A stretch of DNA of 64,000 nt, taken from NCBI GenBank assembly GCA_022839785.1, contig JALHJW010000002.1, forward strand, positions 310,001 to 374,000, given 5' to 3'. Shown here piece by piece: positions 32,904 to 41,795 of the stretch (position 1 is its first letter; each line of letters begins with the position of its first letter). Origin of the DNA: Desulfovibrio sp. GTDB lineage: Bacteria > Desulfobacterota > Desulfovibrionia > Desulfovibrionales > Desulfovibrionaceae. Under the pieces are notes generated by a model. It saw only the letters and a program-made list of their open reading frames with translations, was not told the origin of the DNA and made no database searches. A program made the translations under genes and the position numbers.

Positions 32904-33670
32904 TCGGTACGGCGCGGAGCGCCCCGCCGGTTCTCGATGTCCAGGGCATCGTCAAGACCTTCGGCATGAACGGAGGGGAACGGACGGTCCTGCCCGGGGT
33001 GAGCCTGACACTGGAGGAAGGCGAGTTTCTGACCCTGCTGGGGCCCAGCGGCTGCGGCAAAAGCACGCTCATCGACATCCTGGCGGGTTTCACCCGGCCG
33101 GACGCGGGCCAGGTGCTGCTGCGCGGGCGCGCGCCGGACGGACCGGGACCGGACCGCGCCGTGGTTTTCCAGGAGGACGCGCTCTTTCCCTGGCTCACGG
33201 CCCGGGAGAACATCACCCTGGGGCTGCGCGCCAGAAACGTGCCCCAGGCCGAACGCCGCGAACGGGCGCGGCTGCTGCTGGACCGCGTGGGACTTGCGGG
33301 ACGCGAGGACAGCCTGCCGCGCGAACTGTCCGGCGGCATGCGGCAGCGTCTCGCCCTGGCCAGGGTCCTGGCCTTGGAGCCCGCCGTGCTGCTCATGGAC
33401 GAACCCTTCGCGGGCCTGGACGCCATCACCCGCGAGCAGATGCAGGACTTCCTCCTGGACCTGCGCGCCGAGCGGCGCATGACCGTGCTGCTCGTGACCC
33501 ACGACGTGGCCGAGGCGGTGAAGATGGCGGACACGCTCATGGTCCTGGGAGGCGGCGGCAGCGGCCTCCTCGCCGCCTTCCGTCCGCCCGCCCCGCCTCC
33601 CCGCGACCCGGCCGCGCCGGACCTCGGGGAGATCAGGGAACGCATCCGGGAGCTGCTGCGAGGGGAGTGA
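32900..33670 (+). CDS. ABC transporter ATPase (SsuB/TauB type)
   Basis: A 256-residue ATPase: Walker A GPSGCGKST at about residue 48, the Q-loop in VVFQEDALFPWLTA, signature LSGGMRQR at about 143, Walker B VLLMDEPFAGLD at about 164, and the switch His in LLVTHDVAEA. The GTG start overlaps the permease stop and has AGGAGG upstream; an earlier in-frame start would fall inside the permease. Together with the two preceding genes it forms a complete importer. Confidence 0.92.
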   Translation: MIGTARSAPPVLDVQGIVKTFGMNGGERTVLPGVSLTLEEGEFLTLLGPSGCGKSTLIDILAGFTRPDAGQVLLRGRAPDGPGPDRAVVFQEDALFPWLTARENITLGLRARNVPQAERRERARLLLDRVGLAGREDSLPRELSGGMRQRLALARVLALEPAVLLMDEPFAGLDAITREQMQDFLLDLRAERRMTVLLVTHDVAEAVKMADTLMVLGGGGSGLLAAFRPPAPPPRDPAAPDLGEIRERIRELLRGE

Positions 33671-33752
33671 TCCCGCTGCGGAAGAATCGGCAGTGGACGC
33701 GCCGCCGCGCCTCGGCTATCCCTGCTCCATCACGCAGACAAGGACACGCGGC

Positions 33753-34970
33753 ATGTCCCAGGAAACAGACGGCGGGCAGACCCCGCGCACCCTCTGGAGC
33801 TACGGCTTCATCGTCATCAACCTCGCCGCGCTCTTCGCCTTCAGCAACATCGCGGTCTTCTACAGCTTCGCCCCGTACCTGCAGCGCATCGGCATCCCCC
33901 CGGCCTGGCACGGCCTGCTGCTCAGCCTCGAACCCATGGCCGCCTTCGCCCTCCGTCCCGTCGTCAGCCCGCTGCTCACGCTGCGCAACGCCGCGGGCGT
34001 GCTCCTGGTGAGCATGGCCGCCAGCGGCCTGGCCCTGGCGCTCTATCCCCTGGCCCTCACGGTCCCGGCCATCGCCGTCCTGCGCCTCTTCCACGGCGCC
34101 GCCTTCGTGACGCTCGTCTCGGCCGCCACCGCCATCCTGGTGCATTTCGTGCCGCAGGGCAGAAGCGCCCAGGCCTTCGGCGTCTTCACGGTCATGACCC
34201 AGCTGCCCTTCGCGCTCATGCCGCTGCTCGTGGAGCGGATCATCCCGGCCACCGGCAATGCGGCCCATGCCTACGCGCTGGTCGCCCCGGCCATGCTCCC
34301 GGCCATGCTCCTGGCCTGGCCGCTGCTGCGGACCACCAGGAGCATGGCGGCCGCCTGCCCGCACCAGGGACGGAAGCGGCCCTCCGCGTCCGAAATCGCA
34401 GCAAACCTGCGCAGACCCGGCGTGGCGGCCCTGCTCGCGGCCAACCTCCTGGTCTTCCTGGGCACGACCTCGGTCTATTTCTTCATGAAGGAACGCTTCC
34501 TGGGTCTTGGCCTCGACGAAATCGGGCTCTTTTTCAGCGTGGTCACCGGCGCGACCATCAGCGTGCGTCTGGCCGGAGCCCCGTTCTTCGACCGCCTGGA
34601 CAAACGCCGCGCCGCCTGCGCCTTCCTCCTGCTGCTGGCCGCCAGTCTGGCTCTCCTGGGCCGGGCCGCCTCCCTGCCCGCCCACCTCGTCCTGGCCGCC
34701 TGCTACGGACTGGCCCAGGGCGTGGCCCTGCCGCTCCTCTCCTCGGCCATGTTCCTGCGTTCCGCCTCGGAGTTCCGGGGCCTGAGCAGCAACCTCATGC
34801 TCTTCATGATGGACGCGGGCTTCTTCCTCGGCCCGCTGCTCTGGGCAGGACTGTTGGCGGGCGGCATGCCCTGGGGGGCGCTGTACGCCTGCGCCGCCCT
34901 GCCCGTCGTCGCGGCCTGCGCCGCCGCCTGGGCAGGAGCCCCTGGACGGCGGGGAGACGCGCAGGCCTAG
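33753..34970 (+). CDS. MFS transporter
   Basis: A 405-residue major facilitator with about twelve predicted membrane helices in two halves, joined by a basic loop near residue 205 (RTTRSMAAACPHQGRKRP). It is 82 bp past the ABC ATPase and could be the exporter of the same operon, or an independent carrier. The start MSQETDGGQ has AAGGA upstream. The stop codon shares bases CTAG with the stop of the convergent oxidoreductase subunit gene, so the two genes overlap by four bases. The substrate is unknown. Confidence 0.88.
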   Translation: MSQETDGGQTPRTLWSYGFIVINLAALFAFSNIAVFYSFAPYLQRIGIPPAWHGLLLSLEPMAAFALRPVVSPLLTLRNAAGVLLVSMAASGLALALYPLALTVPAIAVLRLFHGAAFVTLVSAATAILVHFVPQGRSAQAFGVFTVMTQLPFALMPLLVERIIPATGNAAHAYALVAPAMLPAMLLAWPLLRTTRSMAAACPHQGRKRPSASEIAANLRRPGVAALLAANLLVFLGTTSVYFFMKERFLGLGLDEIGLFFSVVTGATISVRLAGAPFFDRLDKRRAACAFLLLLAASLALLGRAASLPAHLVLAACYGLAQGVALPLLSSAMFLRSASEFRGLSSNLMLFMMDAGFFLGPLLWAGLLAGGMPWGALYACAALPVVAACAAAWAGAPGRRGDAQA

Positions 34971-35812
34971 CGCGAGGAAAGATCGGCGAGGCGCAGAAGA
35001 AGGTTGCCCGCGACTTCCCGGCGGTAGGCGGCGCTCGCGCGCAGGTCGTCGATGGGCCGGACGGCCGCCCGCGCGTGGCGGGCGGCGGCCCTGAGGGCGC
35101 TCAGGGTGGGGCGGCGGCCGAGAAGCGCGGCCTCGGCCGCCGGGCAGCGCACCACGGCCGGTCCGGCGCTGCCCCAGGCCAGTCTGGCCTCGGCCACGCG
35201 GCCCCGGCCGTCCAGGCGCAGCATGGCCGCGAGGCTGACCACGGCGATGGCCATGGCCCCGCGCAGGCCGACCTTCTCGAAATGCTGCAGGGAGAACCCC
35301 TCGGGACGCGGCACGAGCACGGCGCAGAGCACTTCGCCGGGACCCAGCGCGGTACGGCCGGGCCCCAGGATGAACTCCGCCAGGGACAGCTCGCGCACGC
35401 CTTCGCGCCCGGCCAGTTCCACCCGCGCCTCCAGCACGTGCAGCGGGGGCAGGGTGTCGCCCGCCGGGGAGGCGGTGCAGATGTTGCCGCCGATGCTGCC
35501 CATGTTGCGTATGGCGGGCGAGGCCAGGCAGGCGAGGGCCCTGGCCAGCACAGGCAGGCCCCGGCCGACGCGGGGATCGGCCAGGAGCGCGGCGTGGGTG
35601 GCGGCCGCGCCGATGCGCAGGAGCCCCTTTCCGCTGGTGATGCCGTGCAGCTCGGGCACGTCCTGCAGCAGGATCACGTCCTCGGGCAGGCCGCCGCGCG
35701 CCCGGCTGCGGGGCACAAGGTCCGTGCCCCCGGCCATGAGGGCCGCCCCGGGCAGATCGGCGCGCAGGGCGAGCAGCTCGGCGAGGCCGCGGGGCGCGTG
35801 CACCCGGCTCAT
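34967..35812 (-). CDS. Molybdenum hydroxylase FAD-binding subunit
   Basis: A 281-residue medium subunit of a xanthine-dehydrogenase-family enzyme (CoxM/XdhB type). The FAD-binding motif AGGTDLVPRSR (about residues 27-37) and the second loop IRNMGSIGGNICTASPAGD (about 101-119) are typical. It passes electrons from the Fe-S subunit to FAD and on to the acceptor. It overlaps the preceding Fe-S subunit gene by four bases (start at 35812). The set lacks an obvious maturation (XdhC) gene in the window. Confidence 0.92.
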   Translation of the reverse strand: MSRVHAPRGLAELLALRADLPGAALMAGGTDLVPRSRARGGLPEDVILLQDVPELHGITSGKGLLRIGAAATHAALLADPRVGRGLPVLARALACLASPAIRNMGSIGGNICTASPAGDTLPPLHVLEARVELAGREGVRELSLAEFILGPGRTALGPGEVLCAVLVPRPEGFSLQHFEKVGLRGAMAIAVVSLAAMLRLDGRGRVAEARLAWGSAGPAVVRCPAAEAALLGRRPTLSALRAAARHARAAVRPIDDLRASAAYRREVAGNLLLRLADLSSR

Positions 35813-36315
35813 GCGCCCCCCCGCTTCTTCCGGAGCGCCTTTCGCACCGGCCCCGGCCGCATGGCCTCGGCCGCCCGCTCCACCGCCTCCACGATCTTCC
35901 CGTAGCCGCCGCAGCGGCAGAGCGTGCCGGAAACGGCCCCGGCGATCGCCTCCCGGTCCGGCGAAGGATCGCGGGCCAGGAGGTCGGCGGCGGCCATGAG
36001 CATGCCCGGCGCGCAGTAGCCGCACTGCACCGCGCCGTGCTCGGCAAAGGCCGTCTGCAAGGGGTGCGGGGCCTCGGCCGTGCCCAGCCCCTCCACGGTG
36101 ACCACGCTGCGGCCCGCCAACTGGGCCGCGAGCATCAGGCAGGAAAGACGCGCGCTGCCGTCCACGAGCACGGCGCAGGCCCCGCACTCCCCGCCGCCGC
36201 AGCCCTCCTTGACCCCGGTCAGGCCGAACTCCTCGCGCAGAAGGTCCACGGCGCGACGGTCCGGAGCGCTCTCGCAAGCGACCTCGCGGCCGTTGAGCAG
36301 GAAACGGATGGTCAC
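35809..36315 (-). CDS. Molybdenum hydroxylase [2Fe-2S] subunit
   Basis: A 168-residue small subunit with two [2Fe-2S] clusters: the plant-ferredoxin-type CGGGECGACAVLVDG (about residues 39-53) with a fourth Cys at SCLM, and the C-terminal CGYCAPGM and CRCGGYGKI set. It moves electrons from the molybdenum site to FAD. It overlaps the large-subunit stop (36312) and the FAD gene start, so all three subunits are made as one coupled operon. Confidence 0.94.
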   Translation of the reverse strand: MTIRFLLNGREVACESAPDRRAVDLLREEFGLTGVKEGCGGGECGACAVLVDGSARLSCLMLAAQLAGRSVVTVEGLGTAEAPHPLQTAFAEHGAVQCGYCAPGMLMAAADLLARDPSPDREAIAGAVSGTLCRCGGYGKIVEAVERAAEAMRPGPVRKALRKKRGGA

Positions 36316-38633
36316 GGCGTCCTCCGGGCGCGGCGCGGCCGCGCGCCCAAAACTTTCTCCGGGGTCAGGGGGGCTGCGTCCAGACGCGCCCCGCAGGCGT
36401 CCTGCACGGCGGCGCCGATGCTCGGCAGGGCCGCGTTCAGGTTGACCTCGCCGATGCCCTTCATGCCGAAGGGGCCGGTCTCCTCCACGCTGTCCACGGC
36501 CAGACAGTCCACTTCGGGCGCGTCCGCGGCCGTGGGCACGAGATAGGTGGACAGGTCGGGGTTCAGGATGCGCCCCTCGCGCGTCAGCACGTCCTCGCTG
36601 AGGGCCCAGCCCATGCCCTGGATGAGCGCGCCAGCCACCTGCTGCTCGAACCCTTGCGGGTTCAGCACGCGGCCGCCGTCCGTGGCCGAGACGAAACGGC
36701 GCACGCGCACGGCCCCGGTGAGTTCGTCCACCTCGCTCAGGGCCAGGACGGCGGCATAGGCGAAGAGCAGGTGCGGGAAGCCGATGACGAATCCCTTGCC
36801 GCCCGTGGCGTCCGGGGTCACGGGCATGACGAACTCGGCCGTGGCCGTGCGGTCCTCAAGGATCATCATGCGCGCGAGCAGGGCAAGGGGAACCGCCCGT
36901 CCGCTTTTCACGTGCCGCACCGCGCCGGGCGCGAGCGTGAGGTCGGCCGTGTCGTCGGCCAGCAGGGCCATGGCCCCGCGCACCAGAAGACGATCACGCA
37001 AGGCCCCGCAGGCGCGCACCAGGGCGTTGCCGTAGGTGTAGGTGGTGCGCCCGGCCGAGGAGGAGCCCGAGGGGAGGCAGCAGGCCGTGTCGGGCTGCAC
37101 CAGCTCGAAGGACGCGGGAGACTGGCCCAGGGCCTCGGCCGCGATGAGGGCGAAGGCAGAGGCGTTGCCCTGGCCCATGTCCGGCACGGCGTTGAAGATG
37201 CGGAAGGTCCCGGTTTCGGTGAGTTCGATGCGGGCCGTGGCCGCGTCCGGCAGCCCCCGGCCGTAGCCCACGCCGATGCAGGCCGCGGCGACGCCCGCGC
37301 CGCGCCGCGCATGGGGCGGGGCGGCGCGCTTCCACGCCTCGCGCGCGGCGTAGGCCGGGTGCGCGCGCAGCGCCTCAAGGCAGGCCGCCATGCCCGTGGA
37401 GGCGGTCATGGTCACGCCCGCCGCGTTCCTGTCCCCCCGCCGGAGCGCGTTCCTCAGCCGAAGCTCCAGGGGGTCCATGCCCAGCTTTTCGGCCAGGCGG
37501 TCCATCATGCGTTCGGCCGCGAAGGCGGTCTGGGCCGCGCCGAAGCCCCGGAAGGCCCCGGCCACGGGATTGTTGGTGTAGACGCAGAGCCCCCGGATGT
37601 CGGCGTGCGGGATGCGGTAGGGGCCTCCGGCCGACTCCATGCCCAGGGCCATGACCTCCCCCCCCAGATGGGCGTAGGCCCCGGAGTCCATGACGATGCG
37701 GCAGGACAGCGCCCGCAACGTGCCGTCCCTGTCCGCGCCTAGGGCATAGGTCAGCCGCGCGGCGTGGCGCTTGTACCCGGCGAGCATGGACTCCTCGCGC
37801 TCCCACCACATCTTCACCGGGCGGCCCCCGGCGTGCAGCGCGGCCAGGGCCAGCAGGCACTGCACCGTGGCCCCGTCCTTGCCGCCGAAACCGCCGCCGA
37901 GGTAGGGCGCCACGACGCGGATGCGCATGGGATCGAGGCCCAGGGCCTGGGCGATCTCGAAGCGGTCGCGGAACGGGGCCTGGGTGGACACGGTCATCTC
38001 CAGGGTCCCGTCCGGCAGCAGGCGCGCCGTGCCGTTCTCGGTCTCGATGAAGGCGTGGGCCTGCATGGGCGTGGAAAAGGTTCCGCGCACCACCACCGGG
38101 CATTCGCGCAGGACGGCCGCGCCACGGCCGGTGCGGATGGAGGCGCGGACAAGGACGTTGCCGCCCCTGCGCCCCTCATGCACCAGGGGCGCGCCCTTTT
38201 TCAGGGCCTGGGCCGGATCGAAGACGCCGGGCAACGGCTCAAGGTCCAGACGGACTAGGGAGAGGGCGCGGGCCAACGTCTCGCGATCCACGGCCAGGAC
38301 CAGGGCCACGGCGTCGCCGCAGTGGCGGACCTTGTCGCCCGCCAGCACGGGCTGGTCCTTGTGCACGATGCCCTGCAGGTTGCTTCCCGCCACGTCGGCG
38401 CGGGTCAGGACGCGGACCACTCCGGGCAGGGCCGCGGCGGCCGAGACGTCCACGGTCCGGATGCGGGCGTGCGGGATTCCGGCCCGCCTGGCCCCGGCCC
38501 AGAGCAGGCCTTCGGGATAGTGGTCGGCGGCGAAGCGCTCCAGACCGAGCGCCTTTGGCAGGGCGTCGTTGCGGGGATGGCGACGGTCGATCTGGGAAAA
38601 CTCCTGGGGCACGGACGTTCCTTGCCGCTTCAT
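36312..38633 (-). CDS. Molybdenum hydroxylase catalytic (molybdopterin-binding) subunit
   Basis: A 773-residue large subunit of the xanthine dehydrogenase/aldehyde oxidase family. It has an N-terminal a/b hammerhead domain (RFAADHYPEGLLWAG), GGGFGGKDG, AFRGFGAAQ, and the catalytic Glu in GIGEVNLNAALPSIG near the C-terminus. It hydroxylates an aldehyde, purine or other heterocycle using water. The substrate is not clear, because the residues used to tell purine from aldehyde enzymes could not be judged without alignment. The start MKRQGTSVPQEF removes a Pro/Ala-rich shadow leader. The order large - small - FAD differs from the CO dehydrogenase order. Confidence 0.9.
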   Translation of the reverse strand: MKRQGTSVPQEFSQIDRRHPRNDALPKALGLERFAADHYPEGLLWAGARRAGIPHARIRTVDVSAAAALPGVVRVLTRADVAGSNLQGIVHKDQPVLAGDKVRHCGDAVALVLAVDRETLARALSLVRLDLEPLPGVFDPAQALKKGAPLVHEGRRGGNVLVRASIRTGRGAAVLRECPVVVRGTFSTPMQAHAFIETENGTARLLPDGTLEMTVSTQAPFRDRFEIAQALGLDPMRIRVVAPYLGGGFGGKDGATVQCLLALAALHAGGRPVKMWWEREESMLAGYKRHAARLTYALGADRDGTLRALSCRIVMDSGAYAHLGGEVMALGMESAGGPYRIPHADIRGLCVYTNNPVAGAFRGFGAAQTAFAAERMMDRLAEKLGMDPLELRLRNALRRGDRNAAGVTMTASTGMAACLEALRAHPAYAAREAWKRAAPPHARRGAGVAAACIGVGYGRGLPDAATARIELTETGTFRIFNAVPDMGQGNASAFALIAAEALGQSPASFELVQPDTACCLPSGSSSAGRTTYTYGNALVRACGALRDRLLVRGAMALLADDTADLTLAPGAVRHVKSGRAVPLALLARMMILEDRTATAEFVMPVTPDATGGKGFVIGFPHLLFAYAAVLALSEVDELTGAVRVRRFVSATDGGRVLNPQGFEQQVAGALIQGMGWALSEDVLTREGRILNPDLSTYLVPTAADAPEVDCLAVDSVEETGPFGMKGIGEVNLNAALPSIGAAVQDACGARLDAAPLTPEKVLGARPRRARRTP

Positions 38634-38809
38634 GGTTGCCGAGGCTAGCAAAAGGGCTAGAGCGGGGCAATGGCGCCGGACGATTTCTCTCGCGGCCGGG
38701 GGCGCGTGAAGGGCCGGGCCTGAACCGGACCGCGCTTCCCAGTCTGGAACAGGAAGACCTTTCCAGGAAACACCTTGCGCGGCAAGGGGCTGAAGGCTAT
38801 GCCGGGAAC

Positions 38810-40144
38810 ATGGAAAATCGAGAGATGACCAAGCTTGCGAGCGGGGTGCGCCTCGCGCTTCCCGCCGAGGAGCGCTTCCTCGGGTTGGCCTGCGCCACGG
38901 CCGAACAGGCGGCGCAGACCTTGGGCCTGGGCAAGGGGCGGACGCTGCGCCTGGTCCTGGCCGTGGAGGAGGTGCTGGGCCACCTGCTGCGCCAAGGCAC
39001 CCTGCGCGAGGCCGTGGAACTGACCCTGCTGCCCCGGGCAAGCGGAGTGGAGGCCCGGCTCGATTTCGCGGCCGAGACCCTGGACCTGGCGGGCATGAAC
39101 GTCACGGCCCGGCAGCAGGCCTGCGACTTCGCGGCCGAGGAGGATTTCGGAAACCTCGGCCTGCTCCTGGCCGCGCGCTCGGTGGACCGGTTCGCCCTGG
39201 ACCAGCCGGGGCCCGGCCGTTTCCGGCTGATCCTGCGCCAGCACAAGGATTATCCCCGGCCCCCGGCTCCCGAGAAGCCCCGCGTCCCGCCCCGTCCTCC
39301 TCTCGCCTTCACCGCCGCGCCGGAACAGGACGAGCTCTCCTGGGCCGTGGCCCAGGCCGCGAACTTTCACCCCGCCTTCGAGTTGGCCGAGTGGATGGAC
39401 CGGCCCGGCATGGTCGCCGACCTCGTGCAGGGCGGCGAGCTCTGCGCCGGATTGGCCCAAGACAGTGAAGGCCGGGCCTGCGGCCTGATCCTCTGGACGC
39501 CGCCGGGCAAGGGCGTGGTCTCGTTCCGCGGTCCCTACATCCTGGCAGACGAGGCCCGCGCGGCCGTGGCCGAACTGCTGTGCGACGGCATGCTGGCCCA
39601 GGTGGCGCGCAGCGAGACCAAGGGCGTCTTCACGCCAGCGGCCGTGGCCGACCTGCCGCGCGGCCAGTTCGAGAGCCTGGGCGAGGTGGAGTACGAATTG
39701 CCGGACGGGACCCGGCGACGCTTCGAGGCCTGCCACCGGCACATGGCCGAGGACATGGGCGCGGCGGTCTGGTCCTGCCCCGCCACCGAGGCCTTCCTGC
39801 GCGCCGCGTACGAACGGCATTTTCTGCTGCGCGACATCCGGTTCGTGACCCCCCAGGGTGGGCGCGTCCCGGAACGCTCGCTCTTCGGCACCGAGGTGCG
39901 CGCCTCCAGGGCCGAGGCCGTGCTCACGCCCCTGCTCAACGGGACGGACGCGGGCGAGAACGCGGTCCGGCACGCCTGCTGTCTGCACGCCGAGGGCGTG
40001 CGCAACGTCTTCGTCCACCTCGACCTCGCCCTGGCCTGGCAGGCCGGGCTGGCCGAAACGCTCATGGAGCACGGCTTCAGACCCGTGCTGCTGCATCCCC
40101 TGGCCGGCCGCTCGGACGTGCTGGTGCTGCGACATGAGCCGTAG
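38810..40144 (+). CDS. Anti-sigma-factor-like ATPase fused to an unknown domain
   Basis: A 444-residue protein. Residues 1-145 have the shape of the HATPase_c_2 (RsbW-like) fold: LPAEERFLGLACATAEQAAQTLGL, LRLVLAVEEVLGHLL, and a late DFGNLGLLLAARSVD. The usual N-box Asn and His (E-x-x-x-N-x-x-x-H) are not both present (EEVLGHLLRQG), so ATP binding may be lost. Residues 170-444 are an unrecognised alpha/beta region with a weak acetyltransferase-like ending (HGFRPVLLHPLAGRSDVLVLR). Its stop lies 11 bases inside hisC, suggesting co-expression. The ATG at 38825 is an alternative start. Confidence 0.7.
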   Translation: MENREMTKLASGVRLALPAEERFLGLACATAEQAAQTLGLGKGRTLRLVLAVEEVLGHLLRQGTLREAVELTLLPRASGVEARLDFAAETLDLAGMNVTARQQACDFAAEEDFGNLGLLLAARSVDRFALDQPGPGRFRLILRQHKDYPRPPAPEKPRVPPRPPLAFTAAPEQDELSWAVAQAANFHPAFELAEWMDRPGMVADLVQGGELCAGLAQDSEGRACGLILWTPPGKGVVSFRGPYILADEARAAVAELLCDGMLAQVARSETKGVFTPAAVADLPRGQFESLGEVEYELPDGTRRRFEACHRHMAEDMGAAVWSCPATEAFLRAAYERHFLLRDIRFVTPQGGRVPERSLFGTEVRASRAEAVLTPLLNGTDAGENAVRHACCLHAEGVRNVFVHLDLALAWQAGLAETLMEHGFRPVLLHPLAGRSDVLVLRHEP

Positions 40145-41249
40145 GCCCCTGTCCGAACTCGCGCCGGAGCACGTGCGGCGTTTCGAGGCCTACGCGCCGA
40201 GCCCGCCGGACCACGTTTTCCTGGCGCGGCACGGCCTCCCGCATCTGCTCAGACTGCACAACAACGAGAACCACCTCGGCCCGCCGCCCGCGGCCGCGCG
40301 CGTCATCGCGGAATACGAGTCCGGGCGCGGGGCCCTCTACCCCAGCGGCGACTGCTACGACCTGCGCCAGGCGCTCGGCAAGCGCTTCGCCAAGGACCCC
40401 GGCCGCTTCCTCGTGGGCAACGGCTCGTGCGAGGTCATCGCCAGCGTGATCAAGGCCTTTTGCGGCCCGGGCGACAACATCGTCACCGCGGACAAGACCT
40501 TCGCGGTCTACGAGTGGGTGGCGGAGTTCTCAGGATTCGAGGCCAGGCTTACGCCCCTGAGGAACGGGGCCTACGACCCCGAGGCCCTGCTCGAGGCCAT
40601 GGACGAGCGCACCAAGATCGTCTTCGTCTGCAACCCCAACAACCCCACCGGCGGCCGCTGGAACCTGGACACGACCGAGGACTTCCTCGCGCGCGTGGAC
40701 GGACGGGCCATCGTGGTCATGGACGAGGCCTATTTCGAGTACGTGGACAAGCCGGACCATCCCGACGGGATGGAGCTGATGGAGCGCCACCCCAACGTGG
40801 TTGTCTTCCGCACCTTCTCCAAGATGTACGCCCTGGCCGGACTGCGCATCGGCTGGCTGTGCGGGACCGAGGAGGTGGTGGAGATGATTCGGCGCACGCA
40901 CATCGTCTATTCGGTGAACGGGCTGGGCCAGGCGGCCGCCCTGGCCGCGCTCTCTGACGACGCGGGCCACATCGCGGCCACGCGGGCCATGGTGGCCGAG
41001 GCGCGGGCCTACGTGCACGCCCTGGCGGGCGAGCTGGGGCTGGCCGTGCAGGACGGCGAGGGCAATTTCGCCATGCTCAAGGTGCCGGTCTCGGACACGC
41101 TGCTGGCCCGCAAGCTGCTCCTGCAAGGCGTCATGGTCCGGACCATGACCGGCTTCCGCTTCCCCGGCTGGATCAGGGTCAGCCTCGCGCCCATGCCCAT
41201 GATGCAGGCCTTCGGCGATGCCCTGCGCAAGGCCCTGGGCAAGGCCTGA
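40134..41249 (+). CDS. hisC: Histidinol-phosphate aminotransferase-like PLP enzyme
   Basis: A 371-residue class I/II aminotransferase. The PLP lysine lies in FRTFSKMYALAGLRIGW, the cofactor phosphate contacts in NPNNPTGG and VGNGSCEVIASVIKAF, and the Asp and Tyr partners in VVMDEAYFEY. It transfers an amino group from glutamate to imidazole acetol phosphate in histidine synthesis. Family members can also act on aromatic 2-oxo acids. It overlaps the upstream gene by 11 bp and is followed by ybaK after 49 bp. Confidence 0.88.
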   Translation: MSRRPLSELAPEHVRRFEAYAPSPPDHVFLARHGLPHLLRLHNNENHLGPPPAAARVIAEYESGRGALYPSGDCYDLRQALGKRFAKDPGRFLVGNGSCEVIASVIKAFCGPGDNIVTADKTFAVYEWVAEFSGFEARLTPLRNGAYDPEALLEAMDERTKIVFVCNPNNPTGGRWNLDTTEDFLARVDGRAIVVMDEAYFEYVDKPDHPDGMELMERHPNVVVFRTFSKMYALAGLRIGWLCGTEEVVEMIRRTHIVYSVNGLGQAAALAALSDDAGHIAATRAMVAEARAYVHALAGELGLAVQDGEGNFAMLKVPVSDTLLARKLLLQGVMVRTMTGFRFPGWIRVSLAPMPMMQAFGDALRKALGKA

Positions 41250-41298
41250 ACCGCAGATCGAGCCCGCTACGACACCTCCGCGGGAGACAGGAGAGCGC

Positions 41299-41763
41299 AT
41301 GACCCCGGCCATCTACCGCGCCAAAAAGGCCAAGATTCCCTACACGGTCCACGAGTACAGACACGACCCCTCGGCCGCGTCCTACGGTCGGGAGGCGGCG
41401 GACAAGATGGGCGTGGACCCGGACCGGGTCTTCAAGACCCTGGTGGCGAGCGCGGGGGACGCCCTGGTGGTGGCCGTGGTGCCGGTCATGCAGAAGCTGG
41501 ACATGAAGCTCCTGGCCCGCGCCGTGGGGGCCAAGAAGGCGGCCATGGCCGAGGTGGCGGTGGTGGAACGCGTCACCGGCTACGTGGTGGGCGGGGTGAG
41601 TCCGCTGGGGCAGAAGAAGCGACTGGCCACGGTCATCGACGCCTCGGCCGAAGCGCACCGGACCATCTTCGTCAGCGCGGGCCGACGCGGCCTGGAAATC
41701 GAGCTTTCGCCCAAAGACCTCGCTTCCCTAACCGGCGGAAAATTCGCGGAAGTGGCGGGGTAG
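41299..41763 (+). CDS. ybaK: Cys-tRNA(Pro)/Cys-tRNA(Cys) deacylase YbaK
   Basis: A 154-residue YbaK/EbsC family editing enzyme that removes cysteine from mischarged tRNA-Pro. The core has YTVHEYRHDP at the N-terminus, DRVFKTLVAS, the Lys in MKLLARAVGAKKAAMA and the GYVVGGVSPLG loop with the conserved Gly-x-x-x-Pro. RBS GGAGA is upstream of the ATG at 41299. Length is typical (about 155-160). No special regulation is seen. It is convergent with butyrate kinase. Confidence 0.93.
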   Translation: MTPAIYRAKKAKIPYTVHEYRHDPSAASYGREAADKMGVDPDRVFKTLVASAGDALVVAVVPVMQKLDMKLLARAVGAKKAAMAEVAVVERVTGYVVGGVSPLGQKKRLATVIDASAEAHRTIFVSAGRRGLEIELSPKDLASLTGGKFAEVAG

Positions 41764-41795
41764 AACGCGGCACGCCCTTCCCGCAGCTGCCCAGG

